From Ruminococcus sp. (GTDB lineage Bacteria > Bacillota > Clostridia > Oscillospirales > Ruminococcaceae): DNA of 64,000 nucleotides. Every line of letters starts with the position of its first letter. Position 1 is the first letter of the stretch. Positions 15,455-23,502 of this stretch are shown in pieces. A model generated the notes under the pieces. That model was not told where the DNA came from and made no database searches. It saw only the letters and a list, made by a program, of their open reading frames with translations. The stretch covers positions 124,001-188,000 of the forward strand of contig NZ_JAEFAJ010000001.1 in assembly GCF_016287535.1 (NCBI RefSeq), in the 5' to 3' direction. A program made the translations under genes and the position numbers.

Positions 15455-17992
15455 TTATGCTGTAACAATGCTGTCTGCCTTATGGAGCTTCAGCTTTTCA
15501 ACAGCCTGTTCCCTCATTTTATACTTTAGTATCTTTCCGGCAGCATTCATCGGGAAGCCGTCAACAAAATCAACATATCTCGGACACTTATGCTTTGCCA
15601 TACGTGCAAGGCAGAAATCCTTTATCTCCTGCTCTGTAGCATTCTCTCCGTCCTGAAGCACAATACACGCCATGATCTCTTCACCGTAGTCTTCATCGGG
15701 AACACCTATTACCTGAACATCCTTGACCTTCGGATATGTGTAGAGGAAGTCCTCGATCTCCTTCGGATAGATATTTTCGCCTCCACGAATTATCATGTCC
15801 TTGATACGTCCGGTGATCTTGAAATAACCATCTTCCGAACGACGTCTCGCAAGGTCACCTGTGTGGAGCCAGCCTTCAGAATCTATTGCTGCTGCAGTTG
15901 CCTCCGGCATTTTATAATAGCCTTTCATTATATTATAGCCTCTTGCAACGAACTCGCCATCCACATCATCAGGAACTTCCTTGTTTGTTTCAGGATCAAC
16001 GATCTTGCACTCAACTCCGAAAATAGGTCCGCCGACAGTATTAACGCGCTGTTCGATAGAATCAGTAGTCTTGCTCATAGTCGTTGCGGGAGAAGCTTCT
16101 GTCTGTCCGTAAGTTATGCATATCTCACTCATATGCATTTTCTCTATAACTTCTTCCATTGTCTTTATTGGACAAGGAGAACCAGCCATGATTCCTGTTC
16201 TCATATACGAGAAATCTGTCTTATCGAAATCTTCATGTCCGAGCATGGCGATAAACATTGTAGGTACTCCGTGAAAGCAGGTTATCTTTTCCTTGTTGAT
16301 ACAAGCAAGACCTTTTCTCGGTGAAAAACGTGTTATAGGTGACATCGTTGTACCATGAGTCATAGAAGCAGTCATCGCAAGAACCATGCCGAAGCAATGG
16401 AACATCGGCACCTGTATCATCATTCTGTCAGCAGTTGAAAGATCCATACAGTCTCCTATAGCCTTGCCGTTGTTAACTACATTGTAATGTGTGAGCATAA
16501 CGCCCTTCGGGAAGCCTGTCGTTCCTGAAGTATACTGCATATTTGCAACATCATGGATATCAATCGTCTTTCTTACACGCTCCACTTCGCTGTAAGGAAC
16601 ATTCTTTGCCTGCTCAACTGCTTCTTCCCATGTGTAGCAGCCGTTGTTCTTTGAATCCACAGTGATAACATTTTTAAGATAAGGAAGTTTGGCTGACACC
16701 AGCTTACCCGGCTCGCAGGTACCGAGTTCGGGACAAAGCTCCTTTATTATATCAACATAATTGATATTTTTAATACCGTCAATCATTACAAGAGTCATCG
16801 TATCAGACTGTCTGAGAAGATACTCTGCTTCGTGGATACGATATTCGGTATTCATTGTTACAAGTACAGCACCTATTTTGGTCGTTGCCCAGAAAGTGAT
16901 ATACCACTGAGGCACATTTGTCGCCCATATTGCAACATGGTCGCCTTTCTTGACGCCCATAGAGAGCAGTGCACGTGCAAATGTATCCACATCGTCACGG
17001 AACTCAGGATATGTTCTTGTATAATCAAGCTCAGTGTACCTGAATGCATACTGATTCGGGAACTGTTCACAGATACGGTCAAGTATATCAGGGAAAGTAT
17101 AATTAAGAATGCGCTCTTTGGGCCAGGGATACTGACCGTCACCTCTCATGTTCGTCTGAAGAGGATGCTTGTGTGACTTTTTGTAAGGTGCCATATATTC
17201 AGCAAACTGAGGTATAACAATACCTGCGTCACTTAGATCTCTTGCCCATCGTTTGACCCATTCAAGAGAGATATAACCATTATAATTAATAGTATCAAGA
17301 GCTTCTATCATTTCCTTTACAGGAATATCGCCGCTTCCCATGATTCGATACTCAACTGTGCCGTCCTCGTGCATTACACTGTCCTTAACCTGAATGTACT
17401 TTATGTACTCTCCCAGATTAGCAACTGTCGTTTCAGGCGATTCGCCGTGATAACGGTATGGATGGTGCATATCCCAAAGTGCGGCTACCTTTCGGCTCTT
17501 TACACTGTCAAGTACCTTGGCAAGACGGGCAGTATCGGAATAAACGCCATTTGTCTCAACAAGAAGTGTTACATTGTATTCTTCCGCAACGGGAACAAGC
17601 TTTTTTAAGGCTTCAATAATACATTCGTCATCAACTTCGTCAACAGGTTCAGGAGTAAGATCAGCAAGTATTCTTATATATGAAGCGCCAAGCTTGCTTG
17701 CAAGCTGAGCATATGCTTTGATCTCGTTTTCTGCTTCCTGATACTTATCTCTGAATCTGAGACAAGCTCCCGATGAAAGGCATGGTATTTCAAGTCCAAG
17801 AGACTGTAGCTTAGAAATAGTGGCAGGTAGCTGTGCCTCGGTAAAAGGCTGTGCCTTGACAGAAAAGATCTCGTTACCGAGTCCTCTGATCTCGATTCCG
17901 TCAAACTTGAAATCCTTTGCCATTGAATAAATGTCTGTCCACGACCATTCGGGACAAGCAAGGGTTGAAAATCCGATTTTCAAAATAATCAT
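15455..17992 (-). CDS. Fusion of a xylose-isomerase-like TIM barrel with an acyl-CoA synthetase
   Basis: 845 residues. Residues 1-275 are a sugar phosphate isomerase/epimerase (AP endonuclease 2-like) TIM barrel: IGFSTLACPEW, a metal-site Glu in LLVETNG, WDMHHPYRYHG, VKDSV and the last Glu in YISLEW. A Lys/Pro-rich hinge (about 276-300) leads to a complete ANL adenylating enzyme: YTSGTTGFPKGVMLTH (A3), GWLHTGDLARR (A7), GRIKDMIIRGGENIYPKEIE (A8) and the catalytic Lys in AAGKILKYKMRE (A10). The second half matches medium/long-chain fatty acyl-CoA synthetases (FadD/YngI-like). No frameshift separates the halves, so it is one polypeptide. It overlaps the 72-codon gene by 4 bases and ends a PHP-YdcF operon. 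The biological substrate is unknown. Confidence 0.87.
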   Translation of the reverse strand: MIILKIGFSTLACPEWSWTDIYSMAKDFKFDGIEIRGLGNEIFSVKAQPFTEAQLPATISKLQSLGLEIPCLSSGACLRFRDKYQEAENEIKAYAQLASKLGASYIRILADLTPEPVDEVDDECIIEALKKLVPVAEEYNVTLLVETNGVYSDTARLAKVLDSVKSRKVAALWDMHHPYRYHGESPETTVANLGEYIKYIQVKDSVMHEDGTVEYRIMGSGDIPVKEMIEALDTINYNGYISLEWVKRWARDLSDAGIVIPQFAEYMAPYKKSHKHPLQTNMRGDGQYPWPKERILNYTFPDILDRICEQFPNQYAFRYTELDYTRTYPEFRDDVDTFARALLSMGVKKGDHVAIWATNVPQWYITFWATTKIGAVLVTMNTEYRIHEAEYLLRQSDTMTLVMIDGIKNINYVDIIKELCPELGTCEPGKLVSAKLPYLKNVITVDSKNNGCYTWEEAVEQAKNVPYSEVERVRKTIDIHDVANMQYTSGTTGFPKGVMLTHYNVVNNGKAIGDCMDLSTADRMMIQVPMFHCFGMVLAMTASMTHGTTMSPITRFSPRKGLACINKEKITCFHGVPTMFIAMLGHEDFDKTDFSYMRTGIMAGSPCPIKTMEEVIEKMHMSEICITYGQTEASPATTMSKTTDSIEQRVNTVGGPIFGVECKIVDPETNKEVPDDVDGEFVARGYNIMKGYYKMPEATAAAIDSEGWLHTGDLARRRSEDGYFKITGRIKDMIIRGGENIYPKEIEDFLYTYPKVKDVQVIGVPDEDYGEEIMACIVLQDGENATEQEIKDFCLARMAKHKCPRYVDFVDGFPMNAAGKILKYKMREQAVEKLKLHKADSIVTA

Positions 17993-18207
17993 TCCTTTAC
18001 ATTTTTGGTATTTCTTTGCTGTACATTAACAGTCTCAACTTGAAGTTCTTCAGCGATATACGCTGTTCTGTCAAATCCTGAAGATGTCATATATGCATCT
18101 GCCTGCTTCTTTGTGCTGAAACGGCATGCAAATTTGCTGTTGTATATTAACAACCGTCCGGAAACCACATACATTCCGTCAGGGATATGCCTTATGATCC
18201 ATTTCAC
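17989..18207 (-). CDS. Small conserved-looking protein of unknown function, GTG start
   Basis: 72 residues starting GTG AAA TGG, with GGAGG 7 bases upstream. The sequence (KWIIRHIPDGMYVVSGRLLIYNSK, CRFSTKKQADAYMTSSGF) suggests a small alpha/beta domain; no membrane segment or known motif. It overlaps the start of the fusion gene by 4 bases, a sign of translational coupling, so it may be a partner of that enzyme. I do not recognise the family. Confidence 0.65.
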   Translation of the reverse strand: MKWIIRHIPDGMYVVSGRLLIYNSKFACRFSTKKQADAYMTSSGFDRTAYIAEELQVETVNVQQRNTKNVKE

Positions 18208-18222
18208 GGAAATACCTCCAGA

Positions 18223-18981
18223 TCAGAATATTTTGCAATATATGACGCCGAACCATTCTCTTACCCAATATGTGGGCAAAAGATAGAATTTAGTATGAGA
18301 TGATATATTATATGATTCTATCCCCTGCTTTTCAGCCAAGATATCAGCTCTGAGCTGATGAAAGCCGTCTGTTACGATAGTTATGGCAGATGGAAGATGA
18401 TTCTTGTCTATTATTTCCTTTGAAAAGAGGAGATTTTCTTCCGTATTAACAGATCTGTCCTCCATATAAATGCGGTCTGGTGATATTCCGCTGCCAACGA
18501 GCCATTCCTTCATGCACTGAGCTTCGCTGATAATTTCATCCTCACCTTTACCGCCGGAAACAATAACTTTTACGCCTTCATGTTCCTTTAAATATGCATA
18601 AGCAGCTTCAAGTCTGCCATGCAGCATCAGGCTCGGAGCACCGTTTCTGACCTGACAGCCGAGTATGACCAAAGTGGTATCTTCATTTCGAGGTTTGTCA
18701 TTTGCGGCTTTAATCATGAAAGCGCTTATTACCGCTGCAAGTATAACAGAAGCTGTCATAATAATAACAGAAACTGATATCACCGTTTTTCCGACAGGCT
18801 TTTCCCAGCAATGGCCGAGAAACAACCGGAATCTGTGCCAGAAAACAAGAATCAGCATAAGAGATGCAGAAAGGAACATACCTGCACCGTTTCCAACGTT
18901 AATTATGCCTCTGGTAAGAGGAACAGCGAAGAGTATAAAGAAAAACAGGCAGACAGAAATCGGGATAATTCTTGCTGACAT
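18223..18981 (-). CDS. YdcF/SanA-like membrane protein (DUF218)
   Basis: 252 residues. Three membrane helices in the first 95 residues are followed by the DUF218 domain: VILGCQVRNGAPSLMLHGRLEAA, VIVSGGKGEDEIISEAQCMKEWL, EDRSVNTEENLLFSKEI and TDGFHQLRADI. Family members (YdcF, SanA, ElyC) bind nucleotides and act near cell-envelope synthesis, but the chemistry is poorly defined. One base separates it from the PHP gene upstream, so they are co-transcribed. Confidence 0.87.
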   Translation of the reverse strand: MSARIIPISVCLFFFILFAVPLTRGIINVGNGAGMFLSASLMLILVFWHRFRLFLGHCWEKPVGKTVISVSVIIMTASVILAAVISAFMIKAANDKPRNEDTTLVILGCQVRNGAPSLMLHGRLEAAYAYLKEHEGVKVIVSGGKGEDEIISEAQCMKEWLVGSGISPDRIYMEDRSVNTEENLLFSKEIIDKNHLPSAITIVTDGFHQLRADILAEKQGIESYNISSHTKFYLLPTYWVREWFGVIYCKIF

Positions 18982-18982
18982 T

Positions 18983-19828
18983 TTAAGCTTCTTTGCTCCT
19001 TGCGGCAGAAAGCTTTAATATCCTGTCAAGATTTTCCTTTGTCGTTGTCTCGCTTCCGAGATGTGTAGGAACTTTATTATACAGTCCGTGAAAATCAGAA
19101 CCGCCTGTTTCGATCAGATCATATTTTGCAGCGATTGCCGAAAGTTCCTTGCGGCATTTTTTATCAGCAGAAAAATGACCTACCTCTACTCCGTCGATCT
19201 TGCCTTTCTTTGCAAGCTCCTCAAGCAGCTCGATATTGTCATACTGTGCAGGATGAGCCATAACAGCGACACCTCTTGCTGTATGTATCAAATCGACAAC
19301 AAAGTTTACATCCGGATATTCTCTTTCCACATAACACGAACCGTTCTGCGGATTGAAAAGCTCACGGTCAAGATCACCGTAAAATTCAAGCGCATAGCCG
19401 TAATCAATAAGAGCACGCATAATATGCTGCTTGAAAATGCTTTTTGAAGCAGTGGTCCGCTTCAGTATGCTTTCCTGTGTTATAGGGAATTTAGCCATGA
19501 CCTTATCGATCATTTCCTTTGAGCATTCCTTTCTTATCTCACAAGATTTCAGGCACAGACCTTCAAGTCTGTTAGGCTTGGACGGCGCATAGCAAAGTAT
19601 ATGCACTTTGCTGTTTCTTTCCTTGTCCCACGCTGAAAGCTCTACGCCATGAAGGATTTTAATCCCTGCGCGCTCGCCAAGAACATCGGCTCTTGAAAAA
19701 GAAGCCATTGTATCATGATCGGTTATAGAGAGCCAATCGATATTCATTCGCTTTGCCTGAGCAATAACATCCTCAATGCCAAGCGAGCCGTCGGAAAGCG
19801 TGGTGTGACAGTGCAGATCGCAAATCAT
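18983..19828 (-). CDS. PHP-domain phosphoesterase, RNase AM/TrpH-like
   Basis: 281 residues. Opens with DLHCHTTLSDGSLGIEDV, then ITDHDTM (metal-binding His and Asp residues), HGVELSAWD, VMAHPAQYD and ETGGSDFHG, the complete PHP metal centre. E. coli RNase AM (TrpH, YciV) and its homologues hydrolyse 3',5'-nucleoside bisphosphates and trim 5' ends of RNAs; this protein has the usual length. First gene of a four-gene minus-strand operon with its own promoter at 19947-19975. Confidence 0.87.
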   Translation of the reverse strand: MICDLHCHTTLSDGSLGIEDVIAQAKRMNIDWLSITDHDTMASFSRADVLGERAGIKILHGVELSAWDKERNSKVHILCYAPSKPNRLEGLCLKSCEIRKECSKEMIDKVMAKFPITQESILKRTTASKSIFKQHIMRALIDYGYALEFYGDLDRELFNPQNGSCYVEREYPDVNFVVDLIHTARGVAVMAHPAQYDNIELLEELAKKGKIDGVEVGHFSADKKCRKELSAIAAKYDLIETGGSDFHGLYNKVPTHLGSETTTKENLDRILKLSAARSKEA

Positions 19829-19946
19829 ACAGTACCTTCTTTCACCGCAATATACGCGGCATGATATTAATATAATAATATTTTTCAGTCGCTTTTTTAG
19901 AACATATTGACATACATTACCAAAAATAATAATAATAACGGTAATA

Positions 19947-19975
19947 ATTATATCACAAATTCTTTATAATTTCAA
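19947..19975 (-). promoter_or_regulatory. Promoter of the PHP-YdcF-fusion operon
   Basis: TTGAAA (19975-19970), 17-base spacer, TATAAT (19952-19947) on the minus strand. The leader of about 110 bases can form ATTACC/GGTAAT and CCGC-GTATATT-GCGG stems. The rest of the 213-base AT-rich gap to rsmI contains no gene. Confidence 0.7.
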
Positions 19976-20041
19976 GCGATTTCATCAATTTTTACATTTT
20001 TATAATATTTTTATTAAAGAAGTATACTAAAAAATGGTCTA

Positions 20042-20866
20042 TCACTGCAATTTTGAATAAAGATCGCTCTTTTTGAAGCCTGTTTCCTTTGCTACTGCCT
20101 TACAGGCGTCAGTAGGACGCTCTCCCATTTCTATCAGCTTATTTACCTGATTCATTGCCTGTTCAATTGTTATATTATTTTCACTGCTGTCCCGCGCTCC
20201 CTCAAGAACAAGAACATATTCTCCTCTGGGTTCGTTTATACTGTAGTATTCAACCGCTTCTGCAAGTGTCAGTCTGAGCACTTCTTCATGTATTTTTGTA
20301 AGCTCCCTGCACAGTGATATACGACGTTCTCCGCCAAAGAAACCGTTCAGATCAGCAAGCGTAGTCTTCAGTTTATGAGGAGCTTCGTAGAAAACCATCA
20401 CAGCCTCTTCGCTTCTGAGCTTTTCGAGACGCTCGGATCTTTCTTTTTTCTGAACAGGAAGAAACCCCTCAAAAGTAAACCGCCGTGTGCTCAGTCCGGA
20501 TACAGCTACAGCAGAAACAACTGCGCTTGGACCAGGTACTACCTTTATATCAATATTATTCTCAGCACACATCTTTACCAGAACTTCACCGGGATCGGAA
20601 ATACATGGCATACCTGCATCTGTTACTATTCCACAGCTCTCCCCTGCAAGTATCCTGTCAATTATCCGCTGCGCATCGGCTTTTGAACTATGTTCATGGA
20701 AACTTACGAGCTGTTTCTTAATATCAAAGCGATTGAGGAGCTTCAAAGTAACGCGAGTATCCTCAGCACATATAAAATCCACTGCTGCAAGTATATCAAG
20801 CTGCCTTAGGGTAATATCCTCAAGATTGCCTATAGGCGTTCCTATAACGTAAAATGTTCCCGTCAT
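20042..20866 (-). CDS. rsmI: 16S rRNA C1402 ribose 2'-O-methyltransferase
   Basis: 274 residues. TFYVIGTPIGNLEDITLRQL at the start, then AEDTRVTLKLL, LVSFHEH, IVTDAGMPCISDPG and GPSAVVSAV, the tetrapyrrole-methylase fold of RsmI. It methylates the ribose of C1402 in 16S rRNA. It overlaps the upstream methyltransferase gene by 4 bases. The C-terminal helical extension (KETGFKKSDLYSKLQ) is present. Confidence 0.95.
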   Translation of the reverse strand: MTGTFYVIGTPIGNLEDITLRQLDILAAVDFICAEDTRVTLKLLNRFDIKKQLVSFHEHSSKADAQRIIDRILAGESCGIVTDAGMPCISDPGEVLVKMCAENNIDIKVVPGPSAVVSAVAVSGLSTRRFTFEGFLPVQKKERSERLEKLRSEEAVMVFYEAPHKLKTTLADLNGFFGGERRISLCRELTKIHEEVLRLTLAEAVEYYSINEPRGEYVLVLEGARDSSENNITIEQAMNQVNKLIEMGERPTDACKAVAKETGFKKSDLYSKLQ

Positions 20867-21585
20867 TGCTGCTCCTTTCCTGTGTCATATATCTTCTGAA
20901 GCTCCTCGGAAAAACCGTTTTCGCTCCTGATGTACAGCTGAGGTTCAACCTTCATGAACGGCTTTGAGCCTTTTTTACCTTCAATAAGGAAAAGCCATGG
21001 AGCCTCACCGGCATTTTTTGATACGAATCGTAACCTTTTAGGCTCAATATCATGACATTTCATTGCATAAACAACATCGCTCAGACGCTCCGGACGGTTG
21101 CACACGCACAGTCTGCCGCCGAATTTAAGAAGTTTCTGAGCTGCTGCACATACATCATCTATGGTACAGAGTATCTCGTGCCGCGCTATCTTCTGTGCGG
21201 TTACAGCACTCTGAAAACCTGCATTATTTACTTTATACGGCGGATTGCAGGTAACAAGATCAAGTTGTCCGAGAGGAGCATCAGCCCAAAGCTCTTTCAG
21301 GTCAGCACATACTGGAACTATTCCTCTGGTCTCGCTCTTTTCAAGTCCGAGACAAAGCTGCTCTATAGCTCCTTCCTGAATGTCGACCGCATATGTTATC
21401 TGCGGCGGCATTTTTTTCTGCATAATAAGAGGGATTATCCCGCAGCCGGTACCAAGATCGCATACTTTGTCCTTTGCACGGTACTGTGAAAAATCCGCCA
21501 GCAGAAAAGCGTCAGTGCCGAAGCGGTGGTCGCTGCTGGCACAGACATATATCTTATCCGTAAGCTTTTCGTATTTGTATTCCAT
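20863..21585 (-). CDS. tRNA1(Val) A37 N6-methyltransferase-like protein (YfiC/YabB family)
   Basis: 240 residues. Class I methyltransferase with KVCDLGTGCGIIPLIM as the SAM-binding loop (about residues 38-52) and the catalytic NPPY motif in DLVTCNPPYKVNN. N-terminal FGTDAFLLADF is typical of the YfiC/TrmN6 family and of YabB in Bacillus, which is next to the rsmI homologue YabC/YraL as here. The exact tRNA target in this organism is inferred. Confidence 0.88.
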   Translation of the reverse strand: MEYKYEKLTDKIYVCASSDHRFGTDAFLLADFSQYRAKDKVCDLGTGCGIIPLIMQKKMPPQITYAVDIQEGAIEQLCLGLEKSETRGIVPVCADLKELWADAPLGQLDLVTCNPPYKVNNAGFQSAVTAQKIARHEILCTIDDVCAAAQKLLKFGGRLCVCNRPERLSDVVYAMKCHDIEPKRLRFVSKNAGEAPWLFLIEGKKGSKPFMKVEPQLYIRSENGFSEELQKIYDTGKEQQ

Positions 21586-21678
21586 TCATTCGCTCCGTAT
21601 CATTTCAATAGCTGTTCTGCACTTAGCATAATCGTTTTTCCATATTAAATACTTGTAATGCAGTGCCGTTTTTATCAT
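21586..21678 (-). CDS. 30-residue ORF coupled to mnmA and the trmN-like gene
   Basis: A 30-codon ORF (starts MIKTALHYKYLIWKND, ends AIEMIRSE) fills the gap between mnmA and the methyltransferase gene exactly. Its ATG overlaps the mnmA stop (ATGA), GGAGG lies 8 bases upstream, and its TGA stop is directly followed by the ATG of the next gene. This arrangement is what coupled genes look like, and the peptide is basic and amphipathic. It may also simply be a translational bridge. I do not recognise it. Confidence 0.5.
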   Translation of the reverse strand: MIKTALHYKYLIWKNDYAKCRTAIEMIRSE

Positions 21679-22751
21679 TTTATCGTTCCTCCGCCTACTA
21701 CTGTATCCCCGTCGTAGAGCACGACTGCCTGACCGCTTGTGACAGCCCTCTGCGGTTCATCAAACTCCACCATATATTCTCCGCCGCCGATATATGTTAC
21801 TGTCGCAGGCTGTTCATGCTGGCTGTAACGAGTTTTTGCGGTAACACGCATAGGTTCTGTCAGCATATCTATTGAAATAAGGTTGAAATCATCAGCTATC
21901 AGACTTTTGGTGTAAAGGTCGGATTCATCGCCGATAGTTACTGTGTTTGCTTCAATGTCTTTTCTGACCACGTATGCAGGATGACCGAGGGCTATGCCGA
22001 GCCCCTTTCGCTGACCAACTGTATAATTGATGATACCCTTGTGTTCACCCAGAACTTTTCCGTTCATATCCACAAAATTGCCGCATGGCGTACCACAGCC
22101 TGTAAATCTGCGTATAAAAGCTGCATAATCGCCGTCCGGAACAAAGCATATGTCCTGACTGTCAGGCTTGTTTGAATTAACAAGTCCTGCCGACTCAGCA
22201 AGCTCTCTGACATGAGTTTTTTCAAGTTCTCCCAATGGAAAGAGTGTATGTGAGAGCTGTTCCTGCGTAAGTGAATAAAGGACATATGTCTGATCCTTGC
22301 TTCGGTCTTTTGGACGTTTCAGAAGATAACGTCCTCTCTTCTCATCATATTCGTTCACAGCGTAATGTCCTGTCGCAATATAATCGTATCCAAGCTCCTG
22401 CGCTCTGCGAAGCATTTTATCAAATTTAACATGGCGGTTGCATTCAATGCAGGGGTTTGGCGTTCTGCCCTTCAGATAGCTCTCTGCAAACTGTTTCATA
22501 ACGTGTTCTCGGAAAATATCCCTGAAATTGAAAACAATGTGCTCAAAACCGAGCCGGTACGCAACGCTCCTTGCATCCTCAACGTCAGAAAGTGCGCAGC
22601 AGGTCTTACCTTCTTTTTTTGCTTCGGATATATCCTCATCCGAAAAAAGCTTTAGTGTTACTCCCATGACCTCATATCCGCTGTCACGAAGCAGCATGGC
22701 TGCTACAGAACTGTCAACTCCGCCGCTCATTCCAACCATAACCTTTTTCAT
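21675..22751 (-). CDS. mnmA: tRNA-specific 2-thiouridylase MnmA
   Basis: 358 residues from the ATG at 22751, which has GGAG 10 bases upstream; a reading from 22778 adds nine unconserved residues. PP-loop SGGVDSSVAAMLL for ATP, the two catalytic cysteines in GRTPNPCIECN and SQDICFVPDGDY, and the C-terminal beta barrel (VTYIGGGEYMVEFDEPQRAVTSGQAVVLY). It makes s2U34 in Lys, Glu and Gln tRNAs, with sulfur from a cysteine desulfurase. It neighbours other RNA modification genes. Confidence 0.95.
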   Translation of the reverse strand: MKKVMVGMSGGVDSSVAAMLLRDSGYEVMGVTLKLFSDEDISEAKKEGKTCCALSDVEDARSVAYRLGFEHIVFNFRDIFREHVMKQFAESYLKGRTPNPCIECNRHVKFDKMLRRAQELGYDYIATGHYAVNEYDEKRGRYLLKRPKDRSKDQTYVLYSLTQEQLSHTLFPLGELEKTHVRELAESAGLVNSNKPDSQDICFVPDGDYAAFIRRFTGCGTPCGNFVDMNGKVLGEHKGIINYTVGQRKGLGIALGHPAYVVRKDIEANTVTIGDESDLYTKSLIADDFNLISIDMLTEPMRVTAKTRYSQHEQPATVTYIGGGEYMVEFDEPQRAVTSGQAVVLYDGDTVVGGGTIK

Positions 22752-22779
22752 TTTAAATACTCCTTCTGAAAACAGCACA

Positions 22780-22796
22780 GGCGAACTTAGTTCGCC
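22780..22796 (-). repeat. Short stem-loop between HAD gene and mnmA
   Basis: GGCGAAC (22780-22786), loop TTA, GTTCGCC (22790-22796). In the minus transcript the stem begins immediately after the HAD gene stop codon and is not followed by a T run, so it is better seen as an mRNA-processing or 3'-end-stabilising element than as a terminator. Confidence 0.55.
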
Positions 22797-23444
22797 CTAT
22801 ACTATGTTCATTATTTCATCAAGGGAATTCACATAATAATCGGAAAGCTCTATTATACGGCAGGTATCATTCTCAGCAACAGGATCGTAAACACCGCACA
22901 CTTTAAAACCAGCCGATTTTGCAGTCTCTATGCAGTGAAGCGAATCCTCGGCAACAAGAACATCTTCCGGAGCTGCACCAAATCTTTCAGCTCCTCCGAT
23001 AAAAATATCAGGAAAGTTCTTGCCGGCAGGATACTCAATATCGGTAAGCAAAAAGCTGAACCGGTCATATATTTTACATCGTTTCAGCGCTGACACAGCA
23101 AGACTTTTGTATGTCGCTGTTGCAATACCGTAAGGGATCCCGCGGTTGTCAAGATAATCAAGAAGTTCCGTAACATAAGGCTTCAGAGGTATCTGTTCCT
23201 CATAACGTTGCCGCACCATATCCTCGATACGCCGTATAACATACTCTTTGGTGCAGTTCAGTCCGAAACGGTCAATAAAATACTGCGATGACTCGTCAAC
23301 TGTCATTTTTTTTACTATATCCGATACCTCCGGCGGAGGATCGGCTATACCGTTTTCAATAAGGAATTCCCGGTCTATGCTGCTCCATACTGTCATCGAA
23401 TCAAGCAGTGTACCATCAAGATCAAATATTATACCCTTTATCAA
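22797..23444 (-). CDS. HAD-superfamily (subfamily IA) phosphatase
   Basis: 215 residues. IIFDLDGTLLDSM (nucleophile Asp and acid Asp), TATYKSL (motif II Thr), GKNFPDIFIGGAERF with the motif III Lys, and VAEDSLHCIETAKSAG (motif IV). The cap is the helical C1 type of the beta-phosphoglucomutase/phosphoglycolate phosphatase group. It probably removes phosphate from a small sugar phosphate or acts as a phosphomutase; the substrate cannot be assigned. It lies between mnmA and tmcAL. Confidence 0.85.
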   Translation of the reverse strand: MIKGIIFDLDGTLLDSMTVWSSIDREFLIENGIADPPPEVSDIVKKMTVDESSQYFIDRFGLNCTKEYVIRRIEDMVRQRYEEQIPLKPYVTELLDYLDNRGIPYGIATATYKSLAVSALKRCKIYDRFSFLLTDIEYPAGKNFPDIFIGGAERFGAAPEDVLVAEDSLHCIETAKSAGFKVCGVYDPVAENDTCRIIELSDYYVNSLDEIMNIV

Positions 23445-23457
23445 TTTATTCTCCTGT

Positions 23458-23498
23458 AAAAAAAGCGGTAAACCTCCACTGATCGCAGGTTATTCCGC
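23458..23498 (-). terminator. Terminator after tmcAL
   Basis: Minus strand: GCGG and AACC arms pair with GGTT and CCGC (23465-23498, imperfect) followed by TTTTTTT. It lies directly after the tmcAL stop codon and ahead of the HAD gene, whose AGGAG site follows the T run. Confidence 0.7.
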
Positions 23499-23502
23499 TG
23501 CA

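Noticed and set aside
15590-16324. 244-codon plus-strand ORF opposite the fusion gene
   Set aside because: Antisense shadow; Cys- and Tyr-rich composition caused by the opposite strand codons.
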